From Tenacibaculum ovolyticum DSM 18103 (GTDB lineage: Bacteria; Bacteroidota; Bacteroidia; Flavobacteriales; Flavobacteriaceae): a stretch of DNA of 64,000 nucleotides. The stretch spans positions 774,439 to 838,438 of the forward strand of contig NZ_KE387163.1 of assembly GCF_000430545.1 (NCBI RefSeq), written 5' to 3'. Shown piece by piece: positions 46,693-55,801 of this stretch. Below the pieces are notes generated by a model. That model was given only the letters and a program-made list of their open reading frames with translations. It was not told the origin of the DNA and ran no database searches. The number at the start of each line of letters is the position of its first letter. Position 1 is the first letter of the stretch. The translations under genes and the position numbers were made by a program.

Positions 46693-47724
46693 TTACTTCC
46701 AACCAGCAATATCAAAAGTTAATACCGCTTTTTTATTATTCTCTCCTAGTTTAGTTAGTGATAAAGTATCTTCTTTAAAACTTCCCCAAGACTCTAATAA
46801 ATATGACGGTGAAACTTCAGGATTTACTGGATATTCATAATTTGCTTTTGCAAATACTTTTTGTGATTTTTTACTTGCTAAAAACTCTATAAATTTAATT
46901 GCGTTTCCTTTATTGGGTGCGTATTTTGCTACTCCTGCCCCACTAACATTAATATGTGTTCCGCTATCATTTTGGTTAGGGAAAAATATTTTAACTCCTT
47001 TACCTGCTTTTACCTCTTCTGGGTTCTTAGAATTTAATAATTTACCAATATAATACGTATTAACTACTGCAATATCTCCTTCACCAGCAACAACAGCTTT
47101 TACTTGATCTCTATCGTTTCCTTTTGGTGAACGTGCCATATTAGCAACAATACCCTTTGCCCATTCTGCTGCTTTTTCTTCACCTTTATTCGCTATAATT
47201 GAAGCTAATAATGATTGATTATAGATATTACCTGATGAACGAATTAAAATTCTATTTTTCCATTTAGCCTCTGTTAAGCCTTCATAAGTCGTTAACTCTT
47301 CTTCGGTTACATTCTTTGGGTTGTACACAATAACACGTGCTCTTTTTGTTAAAGCAAACCAGTTATTATCTTTATCTTTTAAATGAGAAGGAATCGTTTT
47401 GTTCAAAAATTCTGAAGTAGCTGCTTGTAATAATCCTTTCTTTTTTGCTCTTACTAAACGACCAGCATCAACTGTTATTAAAACATCTGCTGGAGATTGC
47501 TCTCCTTCAAGGCTCATTTTTTGCATTAACTCATCAGCCTTTGCATTTACTACATTTACTTTAATTCCTGTTTCTTTTTCAAACTGTGCAAATAACTCTT
47601 GATCTGCTTTATAATGACGGTGCGTATATACATTTACTTCTTGTTTTTTAATTTCTTTTTTTTGTTCTGATTTACAAGAAAAAAGTACAATTGACGCTAT
47701 AAAAATTAATATGATTTGTTTCAT
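46693..47724 (-). CDS. Iron(III) ABC transporter substrate-binding lipoprotein (FbpA-like)
   Basis: This 343-residue lipoprotein (signal ending at Cys17, LFSC) belongs to the FbpA/transferrin-like ferric-binding proteins. It has the family pattern VYTHRHYKADQELFAQFEKE, then IAVVNTYYIGKLL, with the adjacent tyrosines that usually bind Fe3+. Two alpha/beta lobes are evident. It heads the fbpA, small protein, fbpB, fbpC operon. A partial copy of the iron-operator element is at 47781-47799, upstream of its start. Start ATG at 47724. Confidence 0.9.
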   Translation of the reverse strand: MKQIILIFIASIVLFSCKSEQKKEIKKQEVNVYTHRHYKADQELFAQFEKETGIKVNVVNAKADELMQKMSLEGEQSPADVLITVDAGRLVRAKKKGLLQAATSEFLNKTIPSHLKDKDNNWFALTKRARVIVYNPKNVTEEELTTYEGLTEAKWKNRILIRSSGNIYNQSLLASIIANKGEEKAAEWAKGIVANMARSPKGNDRDQVKAVVAGEGDIAVVNTYYIGKLLNSKNPEEVKAGKGVKIFFPNQNDSGTHINVSGAGVAKYAPNKGNAIKFIEFLASKKSQKVFAKANYEYPVNPEVSPSYLLESWGSFKEDTLSLTKLGENNKKAVLTFDIAGWK

Positions 47725-47780
47725 TTCTAAAATAATTTTGTTAAAATTTAAATTTTGTATTTACTATAAATACATTGCTC

Positions 47781-47799
47781 TATTTAGAATAAAAATAAA
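47781..47799. promoter_or_regulatory. Partial iron-operator element upstream of fbpA-like gene
   Basis: TATTTAGAATAAAAATAAA resembles the 24-bp element at 40064 and 54151 and lies about 55 bp ahead of the fbpA-like start. Similarity is weaker than in the other copies. Confidence 0.4.
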
Positions 47800-47805
47800 T
47801 GAAAT

Positions 47806-50277
47806 TTATATTTTAAATTCTAATGTTACATACCAATTTCTTGAAGATGATGGTATAATTCCAGGTCCTGGATAACCAGTTGCTCTACGTGTAAAATACT
47901 TCTCATCAAGTAAATTATTTATCCCTGCTTCTATCTTAAACATTTTATATTTATAAGATGTAGAAAAGTCTAATACATTATATGATGGAATCAATCCATT
48001 AATAGCACTAAAATCCGAAATAACAGAGTTTGAGGCATCTGTAAATTGCTCTCCTAAATATGTATATTGAAAACTAGTTAAAAAGTTTTTATAACCAAAC
48101 TTTACTCCTGTTTTTAAATTAAAATCTGGTACAAATTCTACTTGATTGCCCTTAACCCCATTGATCTGAGATTCAGTATATTTCGATTTAATAAACGAAG
48201 TATTAACAAAATAATTAAAACTAAAATCATTATTAATATCTAGTATTTTTTTCAGATTAAAATCAAACAAACTCTCAATACCTAAAATACGAGCTTTACC
48301 AACGTTTCCTCTCTCTAAAACAGCCCTCCCATCAGGTAATCCTTTTGATATTACACCGATTCTATCATTATAAAACAGCCCAAAAACACCTAGATCATAA
48401 GATATTAAACGCTTGTAATTTCCTCGCATTCCAAAATCAGAAGTATATCCTTTTTCATCACCAATTAACGGATTTATACTAAAAGATTGGTTTACTATAT
48501 TCAAATCTGAAAATGTTACAGAACGATAATTCTGAGATATATTTCCATAAAATTCCAAATTACTATTTGGTTTATAACTAGCTCCTATACCTAATAATAA
48601 AAAAGTACGTTGATTACTATCATTGCTATAGTCTGTTTCATTTAAGATAACATTACCAGCACCATCTCTGTTAATTTTTTTATAGAAACCATCACTTTCG
48701 GTTTTTATATATTCAAACCTAAAACCTGGAGTTATTGAAAATTTATCATTTAAATAGAATATATTTTCTCCGAAAACAGCAATATTCAAATTAGGGTTTG
48801 TGTAATTAGATTGGTTATTATAATCAGGGTAATTAGCTATAGCCGAAGAAAAATTTGCGTCAGCTCCATTAGTTCCAGGCCCTTGTATAGAAGTGTTTTC
48901 TGCTTTATAAAACTTTGTTCCTATTAAAAAAGTAGCTTTTTTATTAAAAATTGTGTACTTACTTAATATGCGAGATTCAAAACCAAAGTTTTTAAAATCA
49001 CCTGTAATTAAATCACGTTCATTATTATCATCTTCTTGATCAACACGATTTGTTCTATAACCAATAGTCTTTCTAGCAGCATCTAAACCGAATAAATTAA
49101 ATGTGAAATTGGTATTCTCTGAAAATTTATGTGATAATTTTAAATTATACAACAACCAATCTATTTGAAACCAATTTCTAGTTCTATTACTTTGTAATGG
49201 GTTTTCATTAAACATAGCATCTGTTAAACCACCTCCTTGGTGTGCTAGATATGTTAAATAGGTAACTTCTGCTTCTAATTTAGTACTATTGTTAAATTCA
49301 TAACCTAAATGCGCAAAGGCATTTTTAGAGTGAAATTCAGAGTTTGGACGAAATCCATCTCCTTGTTTATAATTATAATAAGCAAAGTAACTAAACTTAT
49401 TTTTTGTACCGCTTACACTCGTAAAATTTGTAAATAAATTATTACTTCCTAAAGTATTTCTAGTAATAATTTCTAATGGTTCATTAGCATTTGGTTTTTT
49501 CATTACAAAATTTACCAAACCTCCAAACTGTGTACCGTATTGTAATGAAGCAGCACCACGAACAATTTGAATTTTCTCTAATGCTTCTGCCGGAGGCGTA
49601 TAATAACTCTCGGGGTACCCTAATACATCTGCGCTAATATCGTAACCGTTTTGACGGGTATTAAAATTAGAAGTTCTATTAGGATCTAAACCTCGACCAC
49701 CAATATTTAATTGTAAACCTGCATCGTCATTTTGAAAAATATTTAACCCCACAACTTGGCTATAAATTTGACGTGCATTATTTGATGCTAAAGCAGCAGA
49801 AGTTTCGCTTACTAAAACTACTTCATTTTTTTTCCCTGCAAATATTGCAGTTTGTTCTACATCTTTTAAACGTGTTAATTCAAATACCTTTCTACGTTGT
49901 GCTTTTATTACTATTTCAGTTAATTCTTCAGTAAAAGATTGTAGCTTTATATTTAAAATAAGGTTTTTAGTTACAACTATTTCTTGTTCTTTTAACTGAA
50001 ATTCATTCGCATAAAAAACCACAATAAATTTTTGTTTATCTGTAGTGTATTGATATAATCCTTTTGAATTTGTTACCGCAAGTAATTTCCCTGATTTTGC
50101 ATAAATCTTAACTTTATTTAAAGGCACATTTTTTTCTGAAGTTATAACTCCAGATACTTTATGTTGTGCATAAATTGTTGTTGAAAACAACAAAAACACG
50201 ATTGCTAAAACTTTTAATATACTCTGATTAAATTTAGAACACTTACACTTGTATTTGAACATATTTTTAAAGTCCAT
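47806..50277 (-). CDS. FecA-like TonB-dependent receptor
   Basis: This outer-membrane receptor of about 823 residues has a carboxypeptidase-regulatory-like beta-sandwich (about 35-115), a plug domain (about 120-240) and a 22-strand barrel. The plug signatures GLNIFQNDDAG, NIGGRGLDPN and EKIQIVRGAASLQYGTQFGG match FecA-type ferric citrate receptors. It lies 10 bp overlapping the HTTM gene end, in an operon running from the third imelysin through HTTM to this gene. The frame continues upstream to 50352, inside HTTM. ATG at 50277 (MDFKNMFKYK) or at 50262 (MFKYK) are the likely starts; 50277 is listed because it overlaps the HTTM stop. Confidence 0.88.
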   Translation of the reverse strand: MDFKNMFKYKCKCSKFNQSILKVLAIVFLLFSTTIYAQHKVSGVITSEKNVPLNKVKIYAKSGKLLAVTNSKGLYQYTTDKQKFIVVFYANEFQLKEQEIVVTKNLILNIKLQSFTEELTEIVIKAQRRKVFELTRLKDVEQTAIFAGKKNEVVLVSETSAALASNNARQIYSQVVGLNIFQNDDAGLQLNIGGRGLDPNRTSNFNTRQNGYDISADVLGYPESYYTPPAEALEKIQIVRGAASLQYGTQFGGLVNFVMKKPNANEPLEIITRNTLGSNNLFTNFTSVSGTKNKFSYFAYYNYKQGDGFRPNSEFHSKNAFAHLGYEFNNSTKLEAEVTYLTYLAHQGGGLTDAMFNENPLQSNRTRNWFQIDWLLYNLKLSHKFSENTNFTFNLFGLDAARKTIGYRTNRVDQEDDNNERDLITGDFKNFGFESRILSKYTIFNKKATFLIGTKFYKAENTSIQGPGTNGADANFSSAIANYPDYNNQSNYTNPNLNIAVFGENIFYLNDKFSITPGFRFEYIKTESDGFYKKINRDGAGNVILNETDYSNDSNQRTFLLLGIGASYKPNSNLEFYGNISQNYRSVTFSDLNIVNQSFSINPLIGDEKGYTSDFGMRGNYKRLISYDLGVFGLFYNDRIGVISKGLPDGRAVLERGNVGKARILGIESLFDFNLKKILDINNDFSFNYFVNTSFIKSKYTESQINGVKGNQVEFVPDFNLKTGVKFGYKNFLTSFQYTYLGEQFTDASNSVISDFSAINGLIPSYNVLDFSTSYKYKMFKIEAGINNLLDEKYFTRRATGYPGPGIIPSSSRNWYVTLEFKI

Positions 50278-51631
50278 TAATTTTAATTTTATTGGTAAAA
50301 GGTAATATCCATTTTTTGTGTTTAAAACCTTCCTTTTGTTGATATAAATCAATATTTGAATTTATATACGATTCACTTAAACGGCCATTTAATGCTACAA
50401 AACTCTCTACATATACTTCTATATTTTTATGTCCGTCATTTTTAAAATGATCTCCTAAATAATGTGCATATTCTAAAATAAAATCGGGCTGAAAACTCAT
50501 TTGTTTTTCTTGATATGTTGTTAAAAAATCGGTATTATCAACATAAAAAAAATCACCTGTTTTACCATCTACTATTTTAAAACTTGCATAACCTGCCTTT
50601 TCCATTAACATTACTCGCCAAGAAAACCGATATCCTTCTTCTGTCCAAAATAACTCTCCAGGATATAATAAGTATCGCCAAGGCATTAAAAGTTGAATTA
50701 TTAAAAATACACCAACTGTTACCGTAATCGTTTTTCTTTTTGCATTTGTATACTGGTAATTAGCAATACTTTGTATTTTTTCTGTGGGTAATTTAAAAAC
50801 ACGTTTTATATTATTGATTATTTTCTCATGGAATGTACCTTCAAAGAAAATAAGTGTTGCTATTATCATTATAAACGGAAACATTCCGATAGGAAATAAA
50901 ATTCGAGTAAACACATGAAAAAAGACAACTAATGTAAAAGCCAATAAGCGTGTTCTTTTCCATAATAATAAAAAAGGAATGCTTAAATCATATAACGCTC
51001 CGCTCCAACTCATTGCATAATGAAACCATTCTTGTTGCATTAGGTTATTTCCTATAAACGGTATATCGTACTTTGATGGTAACCATATTTTTAATGGCAT
51101 TGCTCTAAATAACCAATCGGAATTTAACTTTGCCAATCCTGCATAAAAATAAACAATTCCTAATAAGAGCTTTATACTATCTATTGTCCATTTTGGAATG
51201 TTTTTAAATTCTTTTTTTAAAAGAAAACTATCTAATGAGAAGTATTTGTTTGCTGGTAAAAAAATTAATAAAAAACTTAATAAACTTATAAAATAATAAT
51301 GGTTTAAATAAGTTGTTTTATCCATTAGTTCAATATAAGTAAAACTTAAAAAGAAAAAAATAATTGCCAATCTATACTTGTAACCTATCGTTATAAATAT
51401 TGCTGATAAACCACATAAAATAAAAAGTAGATAGGTATAGGTTCCTATTGGTTGTACCCATTCAAAACCATAATATGTAAAATGAAACTTAGGTTCTAAG
51501 TATAATTTTTCTATCCATCCATTATACCAAAACCTAATAATGCTGGCAAGCATCATTATACCAAATAAAATACGAAAAACCGCTAAAGGAGCGGCATTTG
51601 TTTGATTCTTTATATATTTTTCTTTGGCCAT
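50267..51631 (-). CDS. HTTM domain (vitamin K-dependent gamma-carboxylase-like) membrane protein
   Basis: This 454-residue polytopic protein has the HTTM/VKG-carboxylase layout: four hydrophobic helices in the first half (for example FRILFGIMMLASIIRFWYNGW) and a long soluble C-terminal part after about 290. The family includes the vertebrate gamma-glutamyl carboxylase; bacterial members mostly have no known function. It sits in an operon with a ferric receptor and an imelysin, which suggests modification of, or helper action for, the iron-uptake lipoproteins. Start ATG at 51631, just after a stem-loop. The stop overlaps the receptor start. Confidence 0.8.
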   Translation of the reverse strand: MAKEKYIKNQTNAAPLAVFRILFGIMMLASIIRFWYNGWIEKLYLEPKFHFTYYGFEWVQPIGTYTYLLFILCGLSAIFITIGYKYRLAIIFFFLSFTYIELMDKTTYLNHYYFISLLSFLLIFLPANKYFSLDSFLLKKEFKNIPKWTIDSIKLLLGIVYFYAGLAKLNSDWLFRAMPLKIWLPSKYDIPFIGNNLMQQEWFHYAMSWSGALYDLSIPFLLLWKRTRLLAFTLVVFFHVFTRILFPIGMFPFIMIIATLIFFEGTFHEKIINNIKRVFKLPTEKIQSIANYQYTNAKRKTITVTVGVFLIIQLLMPWRYLLYPGELFWTEEGYRFSWRVMLMEKAGYASFKIVDGKTGDFFYVDNTDFLTTYQEKQMSFQPDFILEYAHYLGDHFKNDGHKNIEVYVESFVALNGRLSESYINSNIDLYQQKEGFKHKKWILPFTNKIKINGL

Positions 51632-51639
51632 TAATTATA

Positions 51640-51666
51640 AAAAGCTGCCCAAATAGGACAGCTTTT
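51640..51666 (-). terminator. Stem-loop between third imelysin and HTTM genes
   Basis: Arms AAAAGCTGCCC (51640-51650) and GGACAGCTTTT (51656-51666) form a stem with one mismatch and a T-run on the minus strand. It probably gives partial termination, with read-through to HTTM and the receptor. Confidence 0.6.
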
Positions 51667-51681
51667 ATTTTTTATCTTTTA

Positions 51682-52797
51682 TTAATCTCCGTCATTATCT
51701 ACATACCCAGCATCTAAGCTTATACCAAATGCTTGCATCATACCTACTTTTAAAGATATTATATTTTTTTGTAGTTCATCAAATGCTTTTGTCATTACTA
51801 CATTATTGCTTGTAATTTGTTCAGTAAAGTTATCACCTAGCGTATTAATTTGCGTTCTCGCATTATCAAATTGACTATTTATTGATGTTCCTAAATCATT
51901 TCTATCTAAAGCTATTAAATATGCTTTAAAGCCTAATTTCTCAACATTAGAAGCTCCAAAATTCTTTCCATTAAAAAAGTCCTGTGATGCATCTAACGCT
52001 TCTAAAGCCAATTCTTTTGAAAAGTTCTTTTGGTAAAAAGCTTCTACCTTGTTAGGAAAAGTTGTTCCTCCTGAGAAACTACCTACTGGAATACCAAATT
52101 TATTACTCCTGATACCTTTTTCATAATGAAAAACATAGTCATTCACTATTTTATTAACTGAAGCTGTTCCTGAATTCCCTGAATTATTTACAAAAGAATC
52201 TCTAAATGCCCCATTCCAATCACTAACTACAAGAGTCATAACTTCACTCATTTTAGCTACAACATCTGTAAGGTATTTTTTATACTTTACAGCATCTACT
52301 CCTGTATATTTTGCTACGATTGCTGTATCATCTACTGCAACTCCGTAAAACAAATAATCTAACGCAGGAAATCCTATTTCATCTTTTGAATTAGTATGTG
52401 ATAAATCATATGTACCACTCGTTATATTTGTTTCAACTTGAGCAACGTTAGTAGGAAAAATATTAAAGTAATTTACAAATTGTAATTCTTCCGCCTTACC
52501 TATATTAAACATAGCTACGTGCTGCCAAGCTTTATATGCGCTATTATAAGAAACACGAACATCTTGTAAGGTAATGATGCTTGGTGTACTATTATAAGTT
52601 GTTGTTTTTTCTTTTAAAACAATTAACTTATCATTAAACTCTTTAAAAGCAGGTATAATGATATCATCAGCCATATGTGTTAACATTGCTTTTCTATCAA
52701 AATTATCTGCTGGTGTTGGGTTGTCTGAATTAGAACTGCTACAAGCATAAACCGTTATAGCAACAACTAAAATTAAAATTATTTTCTTCATAATCAT
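51682..52797 (-). CDS. Imelysin family lipoprotein, third copy, divergent
   Basis: This lipoprotein of 369-371 residues has a signal ending at Cys17 of the MKKII start and the helical imelysin layout. The GxHxxE position reads GFPALDYLFYG, with no His and Asp for Glu, so metal binding would need other residues. The C-terminus ends DNDGD, like the imelysin at 42862. Two ATGs in frame (52797 and 52791) are both plausible; the second gives MKKIIL. A TATATTTG promoter box and an iron-operator-like element lie directly upstream. Confidence 0.78.
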   Translation of the reverse strand: MIMKKIILILVVAITVYACSSSNSDNPTPADNFDRKAMLTHMADDIIIPAFKEFNDKLIVLKEKTTTYNSTPSIITLQDVRVSYNSAYKAWQHVAMFNIGKAEELQFVNYFNIFPTNVAQVETNITSGTYDLSHTNSKDEIGFPALDYLFYGVAVDDTAIVAKYTGVDAVKYKKYLTDVVAKMSEVMTLVVSDWNGAFRDSFVNNSGNSGTASVNKIVNDYVFHYEKGIRSNKFGIPVGSFSGGTTFPNKVEAFYQKNFSKELALEALDASQDFFNGKNFGASNVEKLGFKAYLIALDRNDLGTSINSQFDNARTQINTLGDNFTEQITSNNVVMTKAFDELQKNIISLKVGMMQAFGISLDAGYVDNDGD

Positions 52798-52803
52798 TAT
52801 TCC

Positions 52804-52833
52804 TATTTATTCTAAATAAATTATGCAAATATA
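52804..52833 (-). promoter_or_regulatory. Promoter and operator of third imelysin gene
   Basis: The minus strand has TATATTTG (52826-52833) as -7 box. The element TATTTATTCTAAATAAA (52804-52820), related to the 24-bp iron operator, lies between it and the start codon, overlapping the transcription start. No TTG is well spaced. Confidence 0.5.
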
Positions 52834-52835
52834 AA

Positions 52836-52866
52836 AAAAAGTAGCTGTTTAAGACAGCTACTTTTT
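52836..52866 (-). terminator. Terminator after DUF4856 gene
   Basis: Arms AAAAAGTAGCTGT (52836-52848) and ACAGCTACTTTTT (52854-52866) form a strong stem. It overlaps the promoter of the next gene, so the two iron units share this region. Confidence 0.8.
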
Positions 52867-52886
52867 AATAAAATATATTTTTCAAA

Positions 52887-54086
52887 TTAATTTACAGTTT
52901 CTGCTACTGTAAAATTAAACTTAGCTGCTATTTTACTAGAAACAGCATCTAATGTAGCTACGGTTGAAGCTTCCCACAACCCGTTACCTGTATCTAATAA
53001 ATCGCTTAAGTATCCATCAATCTCAGCTTTTGTAAAGTATGAACTTGCACTATTAGATTTACGTGTAAATTGTAAACTATAAAGAAATCCTAAACCTTCT
53101 GAAAGATCATGAAAAGCTGCTGCTTTATCAGTAGCTAATAATGTTTTACCTGCTTGTAAATAATGAACTGTTCTAATAGCTATTACTTCTGATATTTTTT
53201 CACGTATAATTTCTGCTTGTTTATCACGTAATGTATAATCTTTAGCTACAATTGCTGCTCTACCCAACTTAAATGCATCATAAATACTTTTTGCAACACC
53301 TGCAAAATCTGAATCGGCTTCAACTTTCCCTAAATATTTATTTAAAAAACTGTCTGCACCCAAAACTGGAACTGCTGGATTAGCTTCATTACCATACAAG
53401 TAACCATAAGCTTCGTCCCATTTATGTTCCATTGTAGTATAGTCTTTACCTGTAGCAACAGTACTTGCATTATTATCTGCAATATTTGTACCTGCATCTA
53501 AAACCGCAGAACTTAAATAATTATTTAATATTTGATCAGTCATTAAAGCACCTATTAAACCTTTTGCAAAAATTTGATTTAATTCTACTCCTTTGCCATT
53601 AATATATCTTGCTGTACCACTATTTTGCTCTAACTTCCCTGCTATTCCTGCAACTGCATTAGCAGTCCAATTTGGATATACATCAGCTACTTGTTCAGTT
53701 ATCCAAGAATCGAATTTTGCTTTAATTGCGTTTGCATCAGTAGTATTAGCAGCAAAAAAATCAGCAGATGCTGCAACTTTACTACGTACACTTTTACTTG
53801 AGGTATTTAAATCTGCATCAGAAAAATCTGCATTACCTGCAGTATGTGCAAACATTCCATTTAACGCAACTTCAGTTTTGGTTTCATCTTTTAAGGCAGA
53901 TGCTAACTCTGTTGCCATTTTAATACGCGTTGTTTGCCCCGAAAAACTAACAGAAGAGTTTCCGTTTCTTTCAAACTTATATGTTGTTGGTGCTGTAACG
54001 TTATTAATTGGTGTATCTCCATCACTAGAACAAGATGTAAATACTAAAGCTGATATAGCTAATACTGAAAAAACAACTTTCTTCAT
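52887..54086 (-). CDS. DUF4856 domain lipoprotein
   Basis: This 399-residue lipoprotein (signal ending at Cys19, FTSC) matches DUF4856 in size and in segments such as TTMEHKWDEAYGYLYG and YLQAGKTLLATDKAAAFHDLSEGLGFLYSL, which also recall imelysin helices. DUF4856 proteins are often neighbours of imelysin and HTTM genes in Bacteroidota. It has a perfect promoter (TTG, 19 nt, TAGATTTG) with two operator copies, like the first imelysin. It is probably an iron-regulated surface protein; the biochemical role is unknown. Start ATG at 54086. Confidence 0.78.
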   Translation of the reverse strand: MKKVVFSVLAISALVFTSCSSDGDTPINNVTAPTTYKFERNGNSSVSFSGQTTRIKMATELASALKDETKTEVALNGMFAHTAGNADFSDADLNTSSKSVRSKVAASADFFAANTTDANAIKAKFDSWITEQVADVYPNWTANAVAGIAGKLEQNSGTARYINGKGVELNQIFAKGLIGALMTDQILNNYLSSAVLDAGTNIADNNASTVATGKDYTTMEHKWDEAYGYLYGNEANPAVPVLGADSFLNKYLGKVEADSDFAGVAKSIYDAFKLGRAAIVAKDYTLRDKQAEIIREKISEVIAIRTVHYLQAGKTLLATDKAAAFHDLSEGLGFLYSLQFTRKSNSASSYFTKAEIDGYLSDLLDTGNGLWEASTVATLDAVSSKIAAKFNFTVAETVN

Positions 54087-54087
54087 T

Positions 54088-54174
54088 TTATTTAGATTTA
54101 ATTTTAATAAATTTATGCAAATCTATGTAACAAATCTAATCTATCAAATTTTATTTGGATTTATTTTAAATAAA
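54088..54174 (-). promoter_or_regulatory. Promoter and two operator copies of DUF4856 gene
   Basis: On the minus strand, TTG (54145-54147), 19 nt and TAGATTTG (54118-54125) form the promoter. A 24-bp operator copy at 54151-54174 differs from the 40124 copy (opposite strand) at one base of 24; a second copy at 54088-54111 matches at about 22 of 24. One lies just upstream of -33 and the other near the start codon, the same architecture as at 40064-40147. Confidence 0.65.
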
Positions 54175-54215
54175 AACAAGCAATTTTATTACATTATCAA
54201 ATAAACTGAAAGGCT

Positions 54216-55769
54216 CTATATTTTTTTCAAATGACTAATAACAGCACGTCTAATATCATAACCTAAATCAGATGCATTTGGTTTATATATAGCAAGTATA
54301 TTGGGGTTTTTATCTGATAACATAGGAATATCTAATCCTCTTAATAAGTAATCAGAAAAAGCTACTTTATAAACTTCGTTATCGCTTATTACCTTATTAT
54401 TTATTATCCATTCATTACCTTTTTTACTAACATTATAACGTTGTAAATAAGCACCAGTACCAGTAGCCTTCAATCCGTAATCTAAAACATCTTTAAGTAA
54501 AACTCCTTTTATATCAACTTTTAAGATTGCTCCACCGTATGGTAAAACTCTAAAGATATCTACAATATTAACATCTCCTTCTAAAATATCGTCAATACGA
54601 ACAGAACCTCCGTTTACCAAGGCACAATCAACTTTATCATCATAAGCCAAACTCATAGCTTTTGTAATGATTTTTCCCATATTGGTTTGAACACTTCTAA
54701 TTTCAGTTTCTCTAGCTTCTAATGGAATTGTTGCCTTATATATTACTTCATAAGGGTTTGATACAATATCTTGTATCTGCATTTTTAACTTCTTTTGCCA
54801 TTTATCAACAATTGCCCCTACTTTTTTATTTGCAGTAATTTTATCGTTAATTTCCTTTAATTCTGACTTTAATTTTACTTTTTTTGTAATTGGATCATAC
54901 TCAAAACGATGAATATAAGCTGTTTTAGCATTCGCATCAGCTTTTGCTATAACTGTATTTCCTATACTATCATAACTATTAGCATGCTCATGCCCTCCCA
55001 TTATTAAAGGAACATTTGGCAATAGTTCAGCAACTTTCTTATCTTGATCAAGTGTTAAGTGTGTTAAACCTATAACAATATCTACCTTATTTTTAACTTC
55101 ATTATATGATTTTTTAATTTCTTCATAGATATCTCCATAATACACATAACTACGAGGGTTTGAAGGAATACATGCACTTATAAAACCGACTTTTAATTTT
55201 GTACCATCAGCATTATCAAACTCTTTTATGTATGAATTTTTTAAATATTCTTTTTTTCCGTTGATTACTTTATGAAAGTATTCATGATTCCCATCTTTAT
55301 TGTGAAAAGTATTTGCCGAAATCCAATTAAATTTACTTTCATTTAATCTTTTTTGCAAGCTAGAGTAGCTCAAATCAAACTCATGATTACCAAAAGCTAC
55401 AAGGTCGAAATTCATTGCATTCATAACCTCAATCATTTGTTTACCTCTAACTCTTTCTCCGTCTATTTTCATAGTACCTATTAAAGATGGATTTAAAAAA
55501 TCTCCTGCCAAAACAAGCATTGTATTTTTATCTTCTTTTAATAAATTTTGATGAACAGTTTCAACTCTTGCCATTCCTCCAAATTGCCCTCCTTGAATTG
55601 ACGCAATCTCATAAACATCGTTTAACTGAAGTATATTAAAATATGTTTTACTTGCTTCTTTTTTAAAACGAGATACAGGTTCTGATATTTTTTGTGTGTT
55701 TTTTTTAAAATTACAACTAACAATTAAAGCAGTCAATACTGCTATAAATAATAATTTAAAATGGTTCAT
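54216..55769 (-). CDS. 5'-nucleotidase-family bifunctional metallophosphatase lipoprotein
   Basis: This lipoprotein of 517 residues (signal ending at Cys19, IVSC) has an N-terminal metallophosphatase domain (about 40-290; QLNDVYEI, GDFLNPS, GNHEFD, GGHEH) and a C-terminal 5'-nucleotidase domain (about 340-510; ALVNGGSVRIDDI, VLPYGGAILKV). It probably releases phosphate or nucleosides from nucleotides at the surface. The first metal motif is LNDVYEI where many members have NDxHG. ATG at 55769 (MNHFKLL) is used instead of an upstream TTG. The HExxH protein gene ends 33 bp upstream. Confidence 0.85.
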   Translation of the reverse strand: MNHFKLLFIAVLTALIVSCNFKKNTQKISEPVSRFKKEASKTYFNILQLNDVYEIASIQGGQFGGMARVETVHQNLLKEDKNTMLVLAGDFLNPSLIGTMKIDGERVRGKQMIEVMNAMNFDLVAFGNHEFDLSYSSLQKRLNESKFNWISANTFHNKDGNHEYFHKVINGKKEYLKNSYIKEFDNADGTKLKVGFISACIPSNPRSYVYYGDIYEEIKKSYNEVKNKVDIVIGLTHLTLDQDKKVAELLPNVPLIMGGHEHANSYDSIGNTVIAKADANAKTAYIHRFEYDPITKKVKLKSELKEINDKITANKKVGAIVDKWQKKLKMQIQDIVSNPYEVIYKATIPLEARETEIRSVQTNMGKIITKAMSLAYDDKVDCALVNGGSVRIDDILEGDVNIVDIFRVLPYGGAILKVDIKGVLLKDVLDYGLKATGTGAYLQRYNVSKKGNEWIINNKVISDNEVYKVAFSDYLLRGLDIPMLSDKNPNILAIYKPNASDLGYDIRRAVISHLKKI

Positions 55770-55801
55770 TGTTTTCTTTTTAATATAGGAAATCAAAAAA
55801 A

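Noticed and set aside
53593-54204. 203-codon plus-strand frame opposite the DUF4856 gene
   Set aside because: It is antisense to a lipoprotein with signal peptide and regulated promoter; composition reflects that gene.
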